A stretch of 64,000 nucleotides of DNA from Clostridiales bacterium (GCA_012839295.1 DUNO01000041.1:84908-148907); one strand, 5' to 3'; numbered from the stretch's first letter, positions 18,782-28,211 are shown. Notes: generated from the letters alone by a model not told the origin. Made by a program: numbers and translations.

Positions 18782-18800
18782 TCAGAGAAAAGGAGTCCAT

Positions 18801-19235
18801 ATGAAAAACATCAGAATAAAATATATTAGTAACCAAATAGAAAAATTGCAATTTATTGACGGTAAATCAGACTGGATTGACCTTCGGGCAGCAGAAAGGG
18901 TGGTAATGAAGGCCGGTGAATTTAAGCTGATCCCCCTTGGCATTGCCATGGAATTGCCCGCCGGATATGAAGCCCATGTGGTACCGAGGAGCAGTACCTT
19001 TAAGAACTTCGGCATCATCCAGACAAATTCCATGGGTATCATTGATGAGACCTACTGCGGTGATGGGGACCAATGGTTCTTCCCAGCGCTGGCAATGCGG
19101 GATACTGAGATTAATGTAAATGACAGGATCTGCCAGTTCAGGATTATGGAGCACCAGCCGAAGTTCGAATTTGCTGAAGTGGACAGTCTGGGGAATGCAG
19201 ACCGTGGCGGGCATGGCAGCACAGGTAAGAACTAA
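18801..19235 (+). CDS. dut: dUTP diphosphatase (trimeric type)
   Basis: 144 residues from the ATG at 18801, which follows AAAAGGAGTCCAT; a longer frame overlapping the LysR gene lacks that support. It hydrolyses dUTP to dUMP. Trimeric dUTPase motifs are visible: LRAAE (motif 1), [10 protein letters not shown] (2), [13 protein letters not shown] with the catalytic Asp (3), DRICQFRI (4) and the Gly-rich C-terminal [10 protein letters not shown] (5). All key residues seem intact. Confidence 0.93.
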   Translation: MKNIRIKYISNQIEKLQFIDGKSDWIDLRAAERVVMKAGEFKLIPLGIAMELPAGYEAHVVPRSSTFKNFGIIQTNSMGIIDETYCGDGDQWFFPALAMRDTEINVNDRICQFRIMEHQPKFEFAEVDSLGNADRGGHGSTGKN

Positions 19236-19294
19236 AACAGGAAAACCAGTTCAGAGAAGTATATAGCCGGGGATGGATTGTGGATTGATATAAG

Positions 19295-19369
19295 TGCCTG
19301 AGTAACGGGCAAATGCCTGGATAACAGACAAAGCCTAAGCAATGGGCAAATACCTGGTAACAGGCATAT
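19295..19369 (+). repeat. Degenerate 19-bp tandem repeat
   Basis: Four units of the form TGCCTGRRTAACRGGCAAA (19295, 19314, 19333, 19351) fill the gap between dut and the next gene. The last unit runs almost to that gene's ribosome site (GGAGG at about 19371). No gene is seen in it. Confidence 0.65.
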
Positions 19370-19378
19370 GGAGGTTTT

Positions 19379-20074
19379 ATGGCAGGCGTAATTACACATA
19401 TGGTTATTGCGAAGGAAATGCTTAAACTCCTTCCAGAGGGAACCATTCAAAATTTAGATTTGTTTTATCTGGGGACTTTGGCTCCGGATGCAGTACATGC
19501 CAGGATCGGATATGAAAGGGCGCATAAAAAGCATACACATTTTCGTGACGGTATACCGGATTCGGACTTTGAACTGCCGGAGAATTATGCCCTTTACCGG
19601 AAAAGACTGAGGGACTTCATCAGCTGCAACCGGGAAAGGACGGACGGGCTGCTGGATCTTTACCGCGGCTATGTGGTCCATATATTAACGGATGAATTAT
19701 TTGTATTATCCATCCGCAAGGAATTTTGCAAAAGGATGGAATGCCTGGAGATCGGACAGGAGGATCGGCGCTTTTTTGAAGCCATCGTTACGGATCAGAA
19801 CCGGAATGATTTATTGCTGGTCTATGGTTACGAGGACATGGAAGAGCTTAGAAAACATATGGAGGAAGCGGCAATTTATCCGGTGGAAGGCATGGTTAGC
19901 GAACAGGAATTAGAGGATAGCAGGGTCTGGCTGATTGACCATCATTTTATTAAAAAGCATGAACTGTTGCAGCCGGCCTATATCACCTATGACAGAACCT
20001 TGGATTTTATATATTCTGCGGCAGAACGGATTGTTAACATGATGTCTGGAGAGGAAGACCTGCCAAAGATGTGA
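19379..20074 (+). CDS. Zinc-dependent phospholipase C-like protein
   Basis: 231 residues. The N-terminus MAGVITHMVIAKEM and FYLGTLAPDAVHAR match the zinc_dep_PLPC/S1-P1-like family, and His/Asp residues suited to metal binding are present (THMV, APDAVH, KKHTHFRDG, YVVHILTDELF). There is no signal peptide, unlike secreted clostridial phospholipases, so it is probably cytoplasmic; the substrate is unknown. TGGAGGTTTT precedes the ATG. It follows a repeat-filled gap and may share the dut transcript. Confidence 0.75.
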   Translation: MAGVITHMVIAKEMLKLLPEGTIQNLDLFYLGTLAPDAVHARIGYERAHKKHTHFRDGIPDSDFELPENYALYRKRLRDFISCNRERTDGLLDLYRGYVVHILTDELFVLSIRKEFCKRMECLEIGQEDRRFFEAIVTDQNRNDLLLVYGYEDMEELRKHMEEAAIYPVEGMVSEQELEDSRVWLIDHHFIKKHELLQPAYITYDRTLDFIYSAAERIVNMMSGEEDLPKM

Positions 20075-20121
20075 TGCTATATAAACAAATTGATATGTCT
20101 ATGAAAATCTATAATATAAGT

Positions 20122-20174
20122 TATGAGAAGTTGTATTTAACTTCTCATAAAAGGCGCTGAATTTACGCCGTGCA
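20122..20174 (+). repeat. Hairpin repeat, pur family copy 3
   Basis: TATGAGAAGTT (20122-20132) pairs perfectly with AACTTCTCATA (20139-20149). A second hairpin GGCG..CGCC (20153-20169) follows, then GTGCA. The layout matches the copy at 15569; the mismatched base there is restored here. Confidence 0.65.
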
Positions 20175-20178
20175 TCTC

Positions 20179-20209
20179 GATTATCGGAACATGTACCTGG
20201 TTCCGATAA
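20179..20209 (+). terminator. Hairpin ahead of purA
   Basis: ATTATCGGAAC and GTTCCGATAAT form a perfect 11-bp stem. There is no T-tract after it, so its role (terminator or mRNA structure) is open. Confidence 0.4.
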
Positions 20210-20242
20210 TATAAGGTTATGTTATGCATAATTAAAATTGAT

Positions 20243-20271
20243 TTTACTTAAACCATGGGACAGTTTATACT
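20243..20271 (+). promoter_or_regulatory. Probable purA promoter
   Basis: TTTACT at 20243-20248 and TATACT at 20266-20271 are spaced by 17 bases, about 85 bases before the purA start. Confidence 0.5.
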
Positions 20272-20356
20272 TGATAAGTAATTGGGTTAAAATATGTTAA
20301 GAGGACAGACTGGTGATATACTGGTTTCATCTTATTGATTCAAGGAGGAATTCAAC

Positions 20357-21631
20357 ATGGTTAAGGCAATTGTTGGCGCCAATTGGGGCGATGAAGGAAA
20401 AGGAAAGATAACGGACATGCTGGGGCAGGAGGCGGATATTATTGTAAGATATCAGGGCGGCAGCAACGCAGGTCATACGATAATTAATGAATACGGAAAA
20501 TTCGCCCTGCATCTGCTTCCCTCCGGTGTTTTTTATAAGCATACTACAAGCATTATCGGTAACGGTGTTGCATTGAATATTCCATATCTGGTGAAGGAGA
20601 TTAACTCCATCGTAGACAGGGGTGTTCCAAAGCCAAAGGTATTAGTTTCTGACCGGGCACAGATTATGATGCCATACCATATTTTGTTTGACCAATATGA
20701 AGAAGAGAGACTGGGAGGCAAATCCTTTGGTTCTACCAAATCAGGAATTGCACCCTTTTATTCTGATAAATATGCAAAAATCGGATTTCAGGTTTCTGAA
20801 TTATTTGATGACGAGGTTTTAAAGGATAAGATGGCCAGGGTGTGTGAGGTAAAGAATGTTATATTAGAGCATCTCTACCACAAGCCGGCAATTGACCAGG
20901 AGGAATTATACCATACCCTGATAGAATACAGGGATATGGTCCGACCCTATGTTTGTGATGTATCGGCTTTCCTTCATGAAGCGATCAAGGAGGGAAAGAA
21001 TATCCTGTTGGAGGGACAGCTTGGTGCCCTGAAGGATCCAGACTTTGGGATCTATCCCATGGTTACCTCATCCTCTACGCTGGCGGCCTATGGGGCGATC
21101 GGTGCAGGTATCCCGCCCTATGAGATTAAGTCCGTTGTAACAGTGGTAAAGGCTTATTCCAGTGCCGTGGGCGCGGGCGAATTTGTAAGTGAGATTTTTG
21201 GTGATGAGGCGGATGAGCTTAGGAAACGTGGCGGTGACGGCGGCGAATATGGAGCCACTACAGGCCGCCCCAGAAGGATGGGATGGTTCGACGCAGTAGC
21301 CTCCCGGTATGGATGCAGAATGCAGGGAGCGACGGAGGTGGCATTTACCGTGCTGGACGTGCTGGGTTATCTGGATGTATTGCCGGTATGCGTGGGCTAT
21401 GAAATAGACGGCGTGGTTACAAAGGACTTCCCGACGACTGTGAAGCTTGCAAAGGCAAAGCCGGTATATGAGTATTTACCGGGCTGGAAGCAGGAGATCA
21501 GGGATGTCAAAGCCTATGAGGAATTACCTGAGAACTGCAGAAAATATATTGAATTTATTGAAAAAGAGCTTGAGGTACCCATTACCCTGATTTCAAATGG
21601 TCCGGGAAGGAATGACATTATCCGGAAGTAG
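20357..21631 (+). CDS. purA: Adenylosuccinate synthase
   Basis: 424 residues, normal length. It joins IMP and aspartate with GTP to form adenylosuccinate, which PurB then cleaves. The N-terminal GANWGDEGKGKITD P-loop holds the catalytic Asp, and QGGSNAGHTI the catalytic His. The GTP-site and conserved TTGRPRRMGWFDA segment are present. The ATG follows CAAGGAGGAATTCAAC. It has its own promoter and a strong terminator downstream. Confidence 0.97.
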   Translation: MVKAIVGANWGDEGKGKITDMLGQEADIIVRYQGGSNAGHTIINEYGKFALHLLPSGVFYKHTTSIIGNGVALNIPYLVKEINSIVDRGVPKPKVLVSDRAQIMMPYHILFDQYEEERLGGKSFGSTKSGIAPFYSDKYAKIGFQVSELFDDEVLKDKMARVCEVKNVILEHLYHKPAIDQEELYHTLIEYRDMVRPYVCDVSAFLHEAIKEGKNILLEGQLGALKDPDFGIYPMVTSSSTLAAYGAIGAGIPPYEIKSVVTVVKAYSSAVGAGEFVSEIFGDEADELRKRGGDGGEYGATTGRPRRMGWFDAVASRYGCRMQGATEVAFTVLDVLGYLDVLPVCVGYEIDGVVTKDFPTTVKLAKAKPVYEYLPGWKQEIRDVKAYEELPENCRKYIEFIEKELEVPITLISNGPGRNDIIRK

Positions 21632-21721
21632 AATCGATATAATAAAATGGGAATAATGAAACAGGAAAACTAAATAGAAAAGGTAACAAAAAAGACATAG
21701 AAGAAATAGTGGAAAATAATA

Positions 21722-21773
21722 AAAACACTCCTTAAATCGGGTTGTTATTAAACCGTTTAAGGAGTGTTTTTTC
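21722..21773 (+). terminator. Terminator after purA
   Basis: AAAACACTCCTTAAA pairs with TTTAAGGAGTGTTTT, followed by TT. The A-tract on the other side lets it also act for the convergent DivIVA-like gene. Confidence 0.85.
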
Positions 21774-21849
21774 TCGATTATATCAGATGGGGAATCATCA
21801 TGGAATTGTCATGTTATAATTCTGTCCCTGGTTTTTTATATCAACTATA

Positions 21850-22812
21850 TCAGCCGGAGATTTTGCGCATGAAAGGCTTGATACTCGCATTTTCGCCCTG
21901 GTCAAAGGATGTCTTCTCCACGGAAAGGGAAGCTTCTTCAGGGGCATGCCCTTCCTTTTTCTTGAGATGAGCACCGGATTCTTCGAGAAATCTGTTCATG
22001 ATCTCATTCATGCGGGTGGAGAGCTTATCAATGCTCATGCTGTAATCAACCATCCCGTTGTATTTATCTTCCATATTTGAGAGGCTTACACGGAAGTCGG
22101 AGGCCTTAGCCAGGAATTCACGGATCATCTGGTTATATTCTGACTGGCGCTGTTCAATGGCAGCCCGCATCTTCACACTGTTTTCATTGACGAATTGGTA
22201 ATATTCCTTCATCTGCTCCTGCATATATTCCATAACCACGTTACGCAGCCTGGACATCTCATAATAAGCCAGGAAGGATATTCCGGAGGCCTGATGTGAG
22301 TCGGAGTTTTCCAATTCAGCGGTTACAGCGGTCAATTCCTCCATTCTGCTGTTCAGGGTCTGTTCCAGGGCTCTATATTGCTGTTCGGCTTCCAGTCGGG
22401 AACGAAGGGATTCCAAAGGGGAGGTATCTTCATTATAGTCTTGTCCGGCCAGCTCTGCAAGCTGGTGCTGGAGTTCGGAAAGCTGTTGGCTCAAGCTCTC
22501 GTTTTGCTGGTGTAAATATTCATTTTGGGATCTTAGCTCGTGATTTTGTTCATTTAAAACCCCGGTTTCCTCTGTAAGAGAGGTGATTTGGGATATAAAT
22601 TCATTCTTCTCCTCCTGGAGCTGTCTGATCGTCTCTTCGCGGCTTTTTAAATCCTCCTCTAGAAGATTAGCCTTGGCACTCCCCGTCTCATTATTCTTGA
22701 GCTGCGTTTTAAGAGAAGTAATTGTCGTGTTCAGGCTTTCGTTTTCCTCACGAAGTGTGTCCACCATTACATCCACTTCGGCAATGTTATAACCTAAAAG
22801 GCTCTTTTTCAT
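21850..22812 (-). CDS. DivIVA-like coiled-coil protein
   Basis: 320 residues. It begins MKKSLLGYNIAEVDVMVDTL, which resembles the membrane-curvature-sensing N-terminus of DivIVA/GpsB proteins (GYnxxEVDxfld). From about residue 20 to 170 it is a long Glu/Gln/Leu-rich coiled coil with heptad spacing. The C-terminal part is helical and basic at its very end. A role at division septa or poles is inferred from the family. It is divergent from the exopolysaccharide locus across a 255-base gap and convergent with purA. Confidence 0.7.
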   Translation of the reverse strand: MKKSLLGYNIAEVDVMVDTLREENESLNTTITSLKTQLKNNETGSAKANLLEEDLKSREETIRQLQEEKNEFISQITSLTEETGVLNEQNHELRSQNEYLHQQNESLSQQLSELQHQLAELAGQDYNEDTSPLESLRSRLEAEQQYRALEQTLNSRMEELTAVTAELENSDSHQASGISFLAYYEMSRLRNVVMEYMQEQMKEYYQFVNENSVKMRAAIEQRQSEYNQMIREFLAKASDFRVSLSNMEDKYNGMVDYSMSIDKLSTRMNEIMNRFLEESGAHLKKKEGHAPEEASLSVEKTSFDQGENASIKPFMRKISG

Positions 22813-23016
22813 AACGCATATCCCCCCACTACTTTATAATATATTTGGTATGGCCTGCAGTGACAGTGTTCCTGTTTTTCATCTTAGACTATGGGACATT
22901 ATTTGTCAACCATAGACAGGAAAACCCAAAATATACATTGGGAAGATTATGCTTGAAGCGGGATATGCTTTATATTGGAATAAAATTCAAAGCATTGTGA
23001 AAGGATAGAATGAGAC

Positions 23017-23045
23017 AACAATTCTTCTAAAAAAGAGGAATTGTT
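23017..23045 (+). promoter_or_regulatory. Hairpin in the leader of the Pel-type operon
   Basis: AACAATTCTTCT pairs with AGAGGAATTGTT (12 bp, one T-G pair, 5-base loop). The right arm contains AGAGGA, the ribosome site for an 11-codon upstream ORF at 23048-23083 (MGVKILLWTAS) that overlaps the PelD-like start in another frame. This could couple or gate translation; that is inference. Confidence 0.45.
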
Positions 23046-23067
23046 ACATGGGAGTGAAAATATTATT

Positions 23068-25254
23068 ATGGACAGCATCCTGATTGTTGGGAGTTATGGT
23101 ACGTTTGTTAATGAGATAATCCAGAAATTTTATAAGGAAAATTGGCGTATTTATACCTTGATAAGCAATAAAAAATGGATAAAGCCGGCTCATGTATTCG
23201 AACAATATGTATTTCAGTATGACAGTGACAGTATAAAGGAAATTGTCACCAGCTGCCGCCCGGATGTCATCCTGTTTAGCGGAGCTTATGACCCGCTGTA
23301 TCAATGGGAGGATAAGACAGCCATAGCGGAGTCCTTAAGATATATTACCGGCCTCAGCAACCTGCTCATGTGCGGGGCTATGGTCGGGACAAGGCATTTT
23401 ATCTATGTGTCCTCCGATAGGGTGTACGAGGATGAGTATATTATTGATATCAACGAGGAGGTGCCGGCTACCCCTAACAGCTTTAAAGGCATGACCATCT
23501 CCCAGGGTGAGAACCTGGCAATGCATTTTGGGCAGACGACACAGCTGGAGGTAACGGTCGCCAGGATTGCCGGCATGTATGGCATACCGGCCAGCCGGGA
23601 AGATTGCACGGATCTTTATTCTGAAATGTGTCTAAAGGCTTTGGTGTCGGGACGTTTGACGGTCAATGCGAAGAAGGTTTTATCCGCCCTATACGTAAAG
23701 GATGCAGTTGAAGCGCTTTACCTCCTGGCGGCTGCTCCTGAGAGAAAGCATGGGCTTTACCATATTTCCTCCATGGTGGAGGTAACGGAGGAGGCCGTTG
23801 CGAAAATAATTCAGGAGAAATATTCCCAGCAGATCGATATTGTGGATCAGACCATAGGCCTGAGGCACCGGCTTATCCTGTCAAATGAGAGGTTTTGCAG
23901 GGAATTTGATTTTATTGCCAGAAACAGCTACCAGGAGATCATACCTCAGATGATCGCCTATATGAAGGATCATAAGAATCTTTTTCTGCATAGCGATGAA
24001 AAATATGAGGGCAAGGGCTTTGGCCACAGGCTCATCCGCTTGTCCCAAAAGGCCTTTCCCTTTCTGGAATGCCTTCTATTTTTTATTCCATTTTTCATGC
24101 TGAACAACCGCGCGGTGGGCAGCCTTAATTTCGGTGGGATTAATTTCTTCCTATTATATGTGCTGCTATTTGCCGTAGTGCATGGAAGGCAGCAGGCTAT
24201 CTTTGCCTCCCTGCTCAGTGTGGTGGGATATTGCTTCCGGCAGATGTATACATCCTCCGGCTTTTCCCTGTTGATAGATATTAATACTTATATCTGGATT
24301 GCCCAGATCTTTATCGTCGGGCTGACGGTGGGGCATTTAAAGGATAAATTCCGGGAGATGGAGGAGGATAAGAACGACAATATAAGGTTCCTTTCGGAGC
24401 GCCTGAAGGATATCACCGCCATTAATTCCAGCAATACGAGGATCAAGAATTACTTTGCGGAGAAGATTATCAGCAGTACGGAAAGCGTTGGGCGCATTTA
24501 TGAGATTACCTCTAAGCTTGATAAGGCCGCCACCGGGGAGGTGCTTTTCGCCGCGCTGGATACGATTTCGGAGATTATGGATTCGAAGGATGTAGCAATT
24601 TATACGGTATCCAATAGGGATTATTGCCGTTTGGCCTCTGCATCCAGCGAAAAGGCGCGCTCCCTGGGGAAATCGGTGCTGATGAAGGACCATAGGGTAA
24701 TATTTGATGTATTAAGGAACAGGCAGGTATATATTAACCGTTCACTGGACAGCAGCCTTCCAATGATGGCGAGCGCACTGTTTGATGAGAAAGGAAGTAT
24801 GAGGGTTGTTATCTTTTTATGGTCTGTTCCATATGAACAGATGACCCTGTATCAGGCCAACCTTCTGACCGTCGTTGGAGCCCTGGTTTATTCCGTCGTT
24901 GTAAGGGATGTGGATTACCTGGATGCCCTGGCCTACCGCCGCTACATCGGTGACACGGTCATTTTGCAGGAAGCAGCCTTCCAGGAAATGCTGGAGATCT
25001 ACAGACGTGCCGCAGAGAAAGGCTATGCGGAGCTGAGTGTTTTCTATATCCATAGGGGCTTACTGCCCTTGGAGGAAATGAGTGCCAGGCTTAAATCCCT
25101 GCTCCGTGGAACCGACTATGTGGGTGCAATGTCAGATGGAGATTTGGCTGTGTTGCTGACAAATACCAATGGGGACGAATCCGTTCATGTCAGGAAGCGT
25201 CTGGAAGAAAAGGGTATCATGACCTATCAGGAACAGGAAGCTATGACATACTAG
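23068..25254 (+). CDS. pelD: PelD-like c-di-GMP receptor with N-terminal SDR domain
   Basis: 728 residues from the ATG at 23068 (GGGAGTG lies 11 bases upstream); a TTG at 23041 gives nine more. Residues 1-300 form an SDR/RmlD-like domain (VGSYGTFV loop), but the position of the catalytic YxxxK reads FKGMTISQGE, so it is probably not an active dehydrogenase. About four membrane segments follow (325-425), then a coil, a GAF domain (470-610) and a degenerate GGDEF domain. The GGDEF signature reads SDGDL, while the I-site RxxD survives as RGTD (residues 680-683), five residues upstream. That is the PelD pattern, in which c-di-GMP binding activates Pel synthesis. Gene order with PelE-, PelF- and PelG-like genes supports the call. 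Confidence 0.85.
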   Translation: MDSILIVGSYGTFVNEIIQKFYKENWRIYTLISNKKWIKPAHVFEQYVFQYDSDSIKEIVTSCRPDVILFSGAYDPLYQWEDKTAIAESLRYITGLSNLLMCGAMVGTRHFIYVSSDRVYEDEYIIDINEEVPATPNSFKGMTISQGENLAMHFGQTTQLEVTVARIAGMYGIPASREDCTDLYSEMCLKALVSGRLTVNAKKVLSALYVKDAVEALYLLAAAPERKHGLYHISSMVEVTEEAVAKIIQEKYSQQIDIVDQTIGLRHRLILSNERFCREFDFIARNSYQEIIPQMIAYMKDHKNLFLHSDEKYEGKGFGHRLIRLSQKAFPFLECLLFFIPFFMLNNRAVGSLNFGGINFFLLYVLLFAVVHGRQQAIFASLLSVVGYCFRQMYTSSGFSLLIDINTYIWIAQIFIVGLTVGHLKDKFREMEEDKNDNIRFLSERLKDITAINSSNTRIKNYFAEKIISSTESVGRIYEITSKLDKAATGEVLFAALDTISEIMDSKDVAIYTVSNRDYCRLASASSEKARSLGKSVLMKDHRVIFDVLRNRQVYINRSLDSSLPMMASALFDEKGSMRVVIFLWSVPYEQMTLYQANLLTVVGALVYSVVVRDVDYLDALAYRRYIGDTVILQEAAFQEMLEIYRRAAEKGYAELSVFYIHRGLLPLEEMSARLKSLLRGTDYVGAMSDGDLAVLLTNTNGDESVHVRKRLEEKGIMTYQEQEAMTY

Positions 25255-25340
25255 GAGCAGTCGGCCGCCGCTTACGGACAAGGGATGGACGAAGGAATGT
25301 AAGAATCCGGGGGACTCAGGGTTTTAGAAGGAGAAGGGCT

Positions 25341-26258
25341 ATGGATACAACAGGACTTTGGCCTGTTTTAGCAATATTATTGCTGAATACATTGGCTGCA
25401 CTTGCAATATTTATCAGGGCAGTCCTTCAAGGAAAGGGAAAGCGCGCCACATTATTCATGCTGTCCTGGTTCATCTTTATCGTACCGCTTTTCGGGCTTT
25501 TGTATATTCTGCTGGGGCGCTTCATTGGCTTTCTAAACCGGAAAAAGAATGTGGACATGAGTGATGTCAGCTTCAGCCAGGAGAGGGAGAAGCTCATACT
25601 GCCCCCGGACCAGGCGACGGAGATGAATTATGTGCCGATTCAGGATGCCATGGCAGTTTCAGATACCTCCAGCCTGAGGAAGCTGGTTTTGGACACCCTG
25701 CGTAACAGTGCAAAAAAGACGATTTCCAGCATTGCCGCAGCCATGAACAGCAGGGATACGGAGACCTCCCACTATGCCGCATCGGTGATCCTGGATGCGC
25801 TGTCCCAGTGCCGGACCACGGCGCAGAATATGACAGCCCAGATGCAAAAGCACCCGGAGGATGTGGAAATGAATCTGCTTACCCTTGAGTATCTCCATGA
25901 GATCCTCAGCATGAAGATCATGAATGATATTGAACAGAGGACCTATATCTATATAATGAATGATGCTGCGGAAAATCTCTTTACCCATAATCTGTGGTAC
26001 ATGAGCGCAACCCATTATCTGTGGATGACGGACTTATTTATTTCTATAAAGGATTATAACATGGCGGACCAATGGGTTACCCGGGCCGGCCAGTACCGGC
26101 CCCAGGCGCTGGATACCTACAAGGCCCGCTTACATCTGTATTTTGAACAGCAGAACCCTGCGGCCTTTTTCGACTGCCTGGAGGAGCTGAGGGAGGCGGA
26201 CATCACGGTTGATGATGAGGTTTTGGGTCTGTTCCGCCTTTATGGGAAGAGGCCTTAA
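25341..26258 (+). CDS. pelE: PelE-like membrane/TPR protein
   Basis: 305 residues. Two N-terminal membrane helices (about 8-28 and 36-60) precede a mainly helical cytoplasmic part. TPR-like pairs can be seen near the C-terminus (WYMSATHYLWMTDLFISIKDYN, ADQWVTRAGQYRPQALDTYKARLHLYFEQQ). In Pel systems PelE is a TPR protein that joins the PelD/PelF/PelG membrane complex. Sequence is too divergent to call without the context; position between PelD- and PelA-like genes is the main support. AGAAGGAGAAGGGCT precedes the ATG. Confidence 0.7.
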   Translation: MDTTGLWPVLAILLLNTLAALAIFIRAVLQGKGKRATLFMLSWFIFIVPLFGLLYILLGRFIGFLNRKKNVDMSDVSFSQEREKLILPPDQATEMNYVPIQDAMAVSDTSSLRKLVLDTLRNSAKKTISSIAAAMNSRDTETSHYAASVILDALSQCRTTAQNMTAQMQKHPEDVEMNLLTLEYLHEILSMKIMNDIEQRTYIYIMNDAAENLFTHNLWYMSATHYLWMTDLFISIKDYNMADQWVTRAGQYRPQALDTYKARLHLYFEQQNPAAFFDCLEELREADITVDDEVLGLFRLYGKRP

Positions 26259-26324
26259 GTGGGAAATTATAGGATATAAATTATAACATAATTATAACAT
26301 ATATTATAGAAAGAAAAGGGACAA

Positions 26325-28211
26325 ATGGTTTCTATCAGAAATTATTTTACAATTTTCATATTGATGTTAATGGTATTTGTAATGTTCATGTTTGTGGGCG
26401 TATCCTCGAATATTTTATCGGACACCGCCGCCAATAGCCAGGCTCAGGACAGGATTGACGTGGAAGCTAAGGATACCATAACGGCGGATTCCCTTAACCT
26501 GGCCGCGGCTGCGCCCGGAGCCTCCGGGAATGGCAGGAAGGCCTTTTTACCGGAGAAGAAGCAGCGTGTTGCTATCTTGTCGGAAGGCAGGAAGAGTGGG
26601 GTCTCACAATTCCTGGTTGAATGGTGCGTGTATAACAAGTACCTGTACCGGATTTATGGCTCACTGCCGGATGGGGAGGAGATCAGGGACTATGCTGTGG
26701 TGCTCTTTGGGGATTATACGGTCACGGCAATGGATTTGGGAGTCTTGTATACCTATGCTTCCCTGGGAAAAACCATGATTTTTACCCGGCTTCCTGATTA
26801 CCGGGAGATAGCTTCCAACAGGGGACTGGGAGAATTCTTCGGCATCCGGGCAGGAGTTGCCGAGACTGTGACTGCCGACGGCATTAAGGTATTTTCAGAT
26901 TTCATGATCAGTAAGGAAAGGATTTATACGAAGGGGGATTATTTTGGTAATGAGGATGACACACAGGTCAGTGTGCCCTATTATTCCCTTGCACCGGGCT
27001 ATGAGGTATATGCAGTGGGAATGCTGGATAACCAGGAGGCTTTGGGGATTGAAAATAAAGATCTCCCTCCCCTTTTATGGAGAACCACCAGGGGAGAATC
27101 CTCTATCTGTGTCATCAACAGCGGACTTTTTGACGGTATGTCCCTGCTGGGGGTATTGACCGGTTTCATGTCCCATCTGGGGGACTATTATGTGTACCCG
27201 GTTGTAAATGCCCAGACCATATCCCTGGTGGATTATCCTTATTTTTCAGATGAAAACGGAGAAACCCTGCAGCAGCTCTACAGCCGGACCTCGGAGGCTG
27301 TGGCAAGGGATCTGCTGTGGCCGAATATCATACAGATCCTGAAAAACTATGGCGGCTCCTACAGCTTTTTCGCGGCTTCCCAGCTGGATTACCTGGATGG
27401 GGTGGGGGCAAAGAAGGATTATATCGGCTTTTATCTGCGTGAGATCCATAAGCTTCCAGGGAATATGGGGCTTTCCCTCGGGCAGGTGTCAGATATCAGC
27501 CTGGAGGATAAGGTGTCGGAGGATGAGGCCTTTTTTAAGGAATATCTGCCGGACTATGATTTTTCAGCCTTATATACGGCGGATTTTACTGCGGGTGAGC
27601 TTAGGGGCAGCTTAAAAAGCGGGCTCCTTGAGCATATCAGCCTGGTCATGTCGGACTACAGGGAAGGGGACAGGCTGCTGGATTTTTTGGAGGAGGACAT
27701 ACTTTCAGTAAAATTTAACCTGGACGGATACAAGCATGAGACCAGGGACGACCTGCGTATGGGCAGCATTGAGAATGCCCTTGGCATGTGCAATATGAAG
27801 GTGGATATCGGACGCGTCTTTTACCCGGAGGGAGACCATGACGAATGGAATTATTTAAGCCTGGAGTGGTCAAAGGGCGACACTTATTTTAAGGATTATT
27901 CCATGCTTGACATGGTGCCGGTTTATGAAATGGAGAAGAGAGCCAGGCGTTTTTTGGCCTTAGATTATGTCTGTGAATATGGACAGAATGAGGTCAGCAT
28001 CCGTATCGACCATTTTGATGAGGAAGCATATTTCATCCTTTGCACTAACAACAGGAGCATCGATTCAATTGAAAACGGAACCGCAAAGCCAGTCTCTGCA
28101 ACGAAATACCTGATCAAGGCAACGGATGGGGAGGTAAGGATCCATATGATAGAGGAGAATGTTTTGGGGAAGCCTAAGAATGGTAAGACAATCCCAGGTA
28201 CACCGCAGTAA
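26325..28211 (+). CDS. DUF2194 PelA-like extracytoplasmic protein
   Basis: 628 residues with one N-terminal membrane anchor (about residues 7-29) and a large outside domain. It resembles DUF2194 proteins that take the PelA deacetylase position in Gram-positive pel operons. I could not find a convincing polysaccharide-deacetylase metal triad (an Asp and HxxxH), nor an obvious PelA-type hydrolase domain. It may modify or escort the polymer, or be non-catalytic. AAGAAAAGGGACAA precedes the ATG at 26325. The gene lies between the PelE- and PelF-like genes. Confidence 0.65.
   Translation: MVSIRNYFTIFILMLMVFVMFMFVGVSSNILSDTAANSQAQDRIDVEAKDTITADSLNLAAAAPGASGNGRKAFLPEKKQRVAILSEGRKSGVSQFLVEWCVYNKYLYRIYGSLPDGEEIRDYAVVLFGDYTVTAMDLGVLYTYASLGKTMIFTRLPDYREIASNRGLGEFFGIRAGVAETVTADGIKVFSDFMISKERIYTKGDYFGNEDDTQVSVPYYSLAPGYEVYAVGMLDNQEALGIENKDLPPLLWRTTRGESSICVINSGLFDGMSLLGVLTGFMSHLGDYYVYPVVNAQTISLVDYPYFSDENGETLQQLYSRTSEAVARDLLWPNIIQILKNYGGSYSFFAASQLDYLDGVGAKKDYIGFYLREIHKLPGNMGLSLGQVSDISLEDKVSEDEAFFKEYLPDYDFSALYTADFTAGELRGSLKSGLLEHISLVMSDYREGDRLLDFLEEDILSVKFNLDGYKHETRDDLRMGSIENALGMCNMKVDIGRVFYPEGDHDEWNYLSLEWSKGDTYFKDYSMLDMVPVYEMEKRARRFLALDYVCEYGQNEVSIRIDHFDEEAYFILCTNNRSIDSIENGTAKPVSATKYLIKATDGEVRIHMIEENVLGKPKNGKTIPGTPQ

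Noticed and set aside
20075..20356. Purine riboswitch or PurR box before purA
   Set aside because: Two hairpins and a promoter are present but neither matches a guanine aptamer or a PurBox pair.
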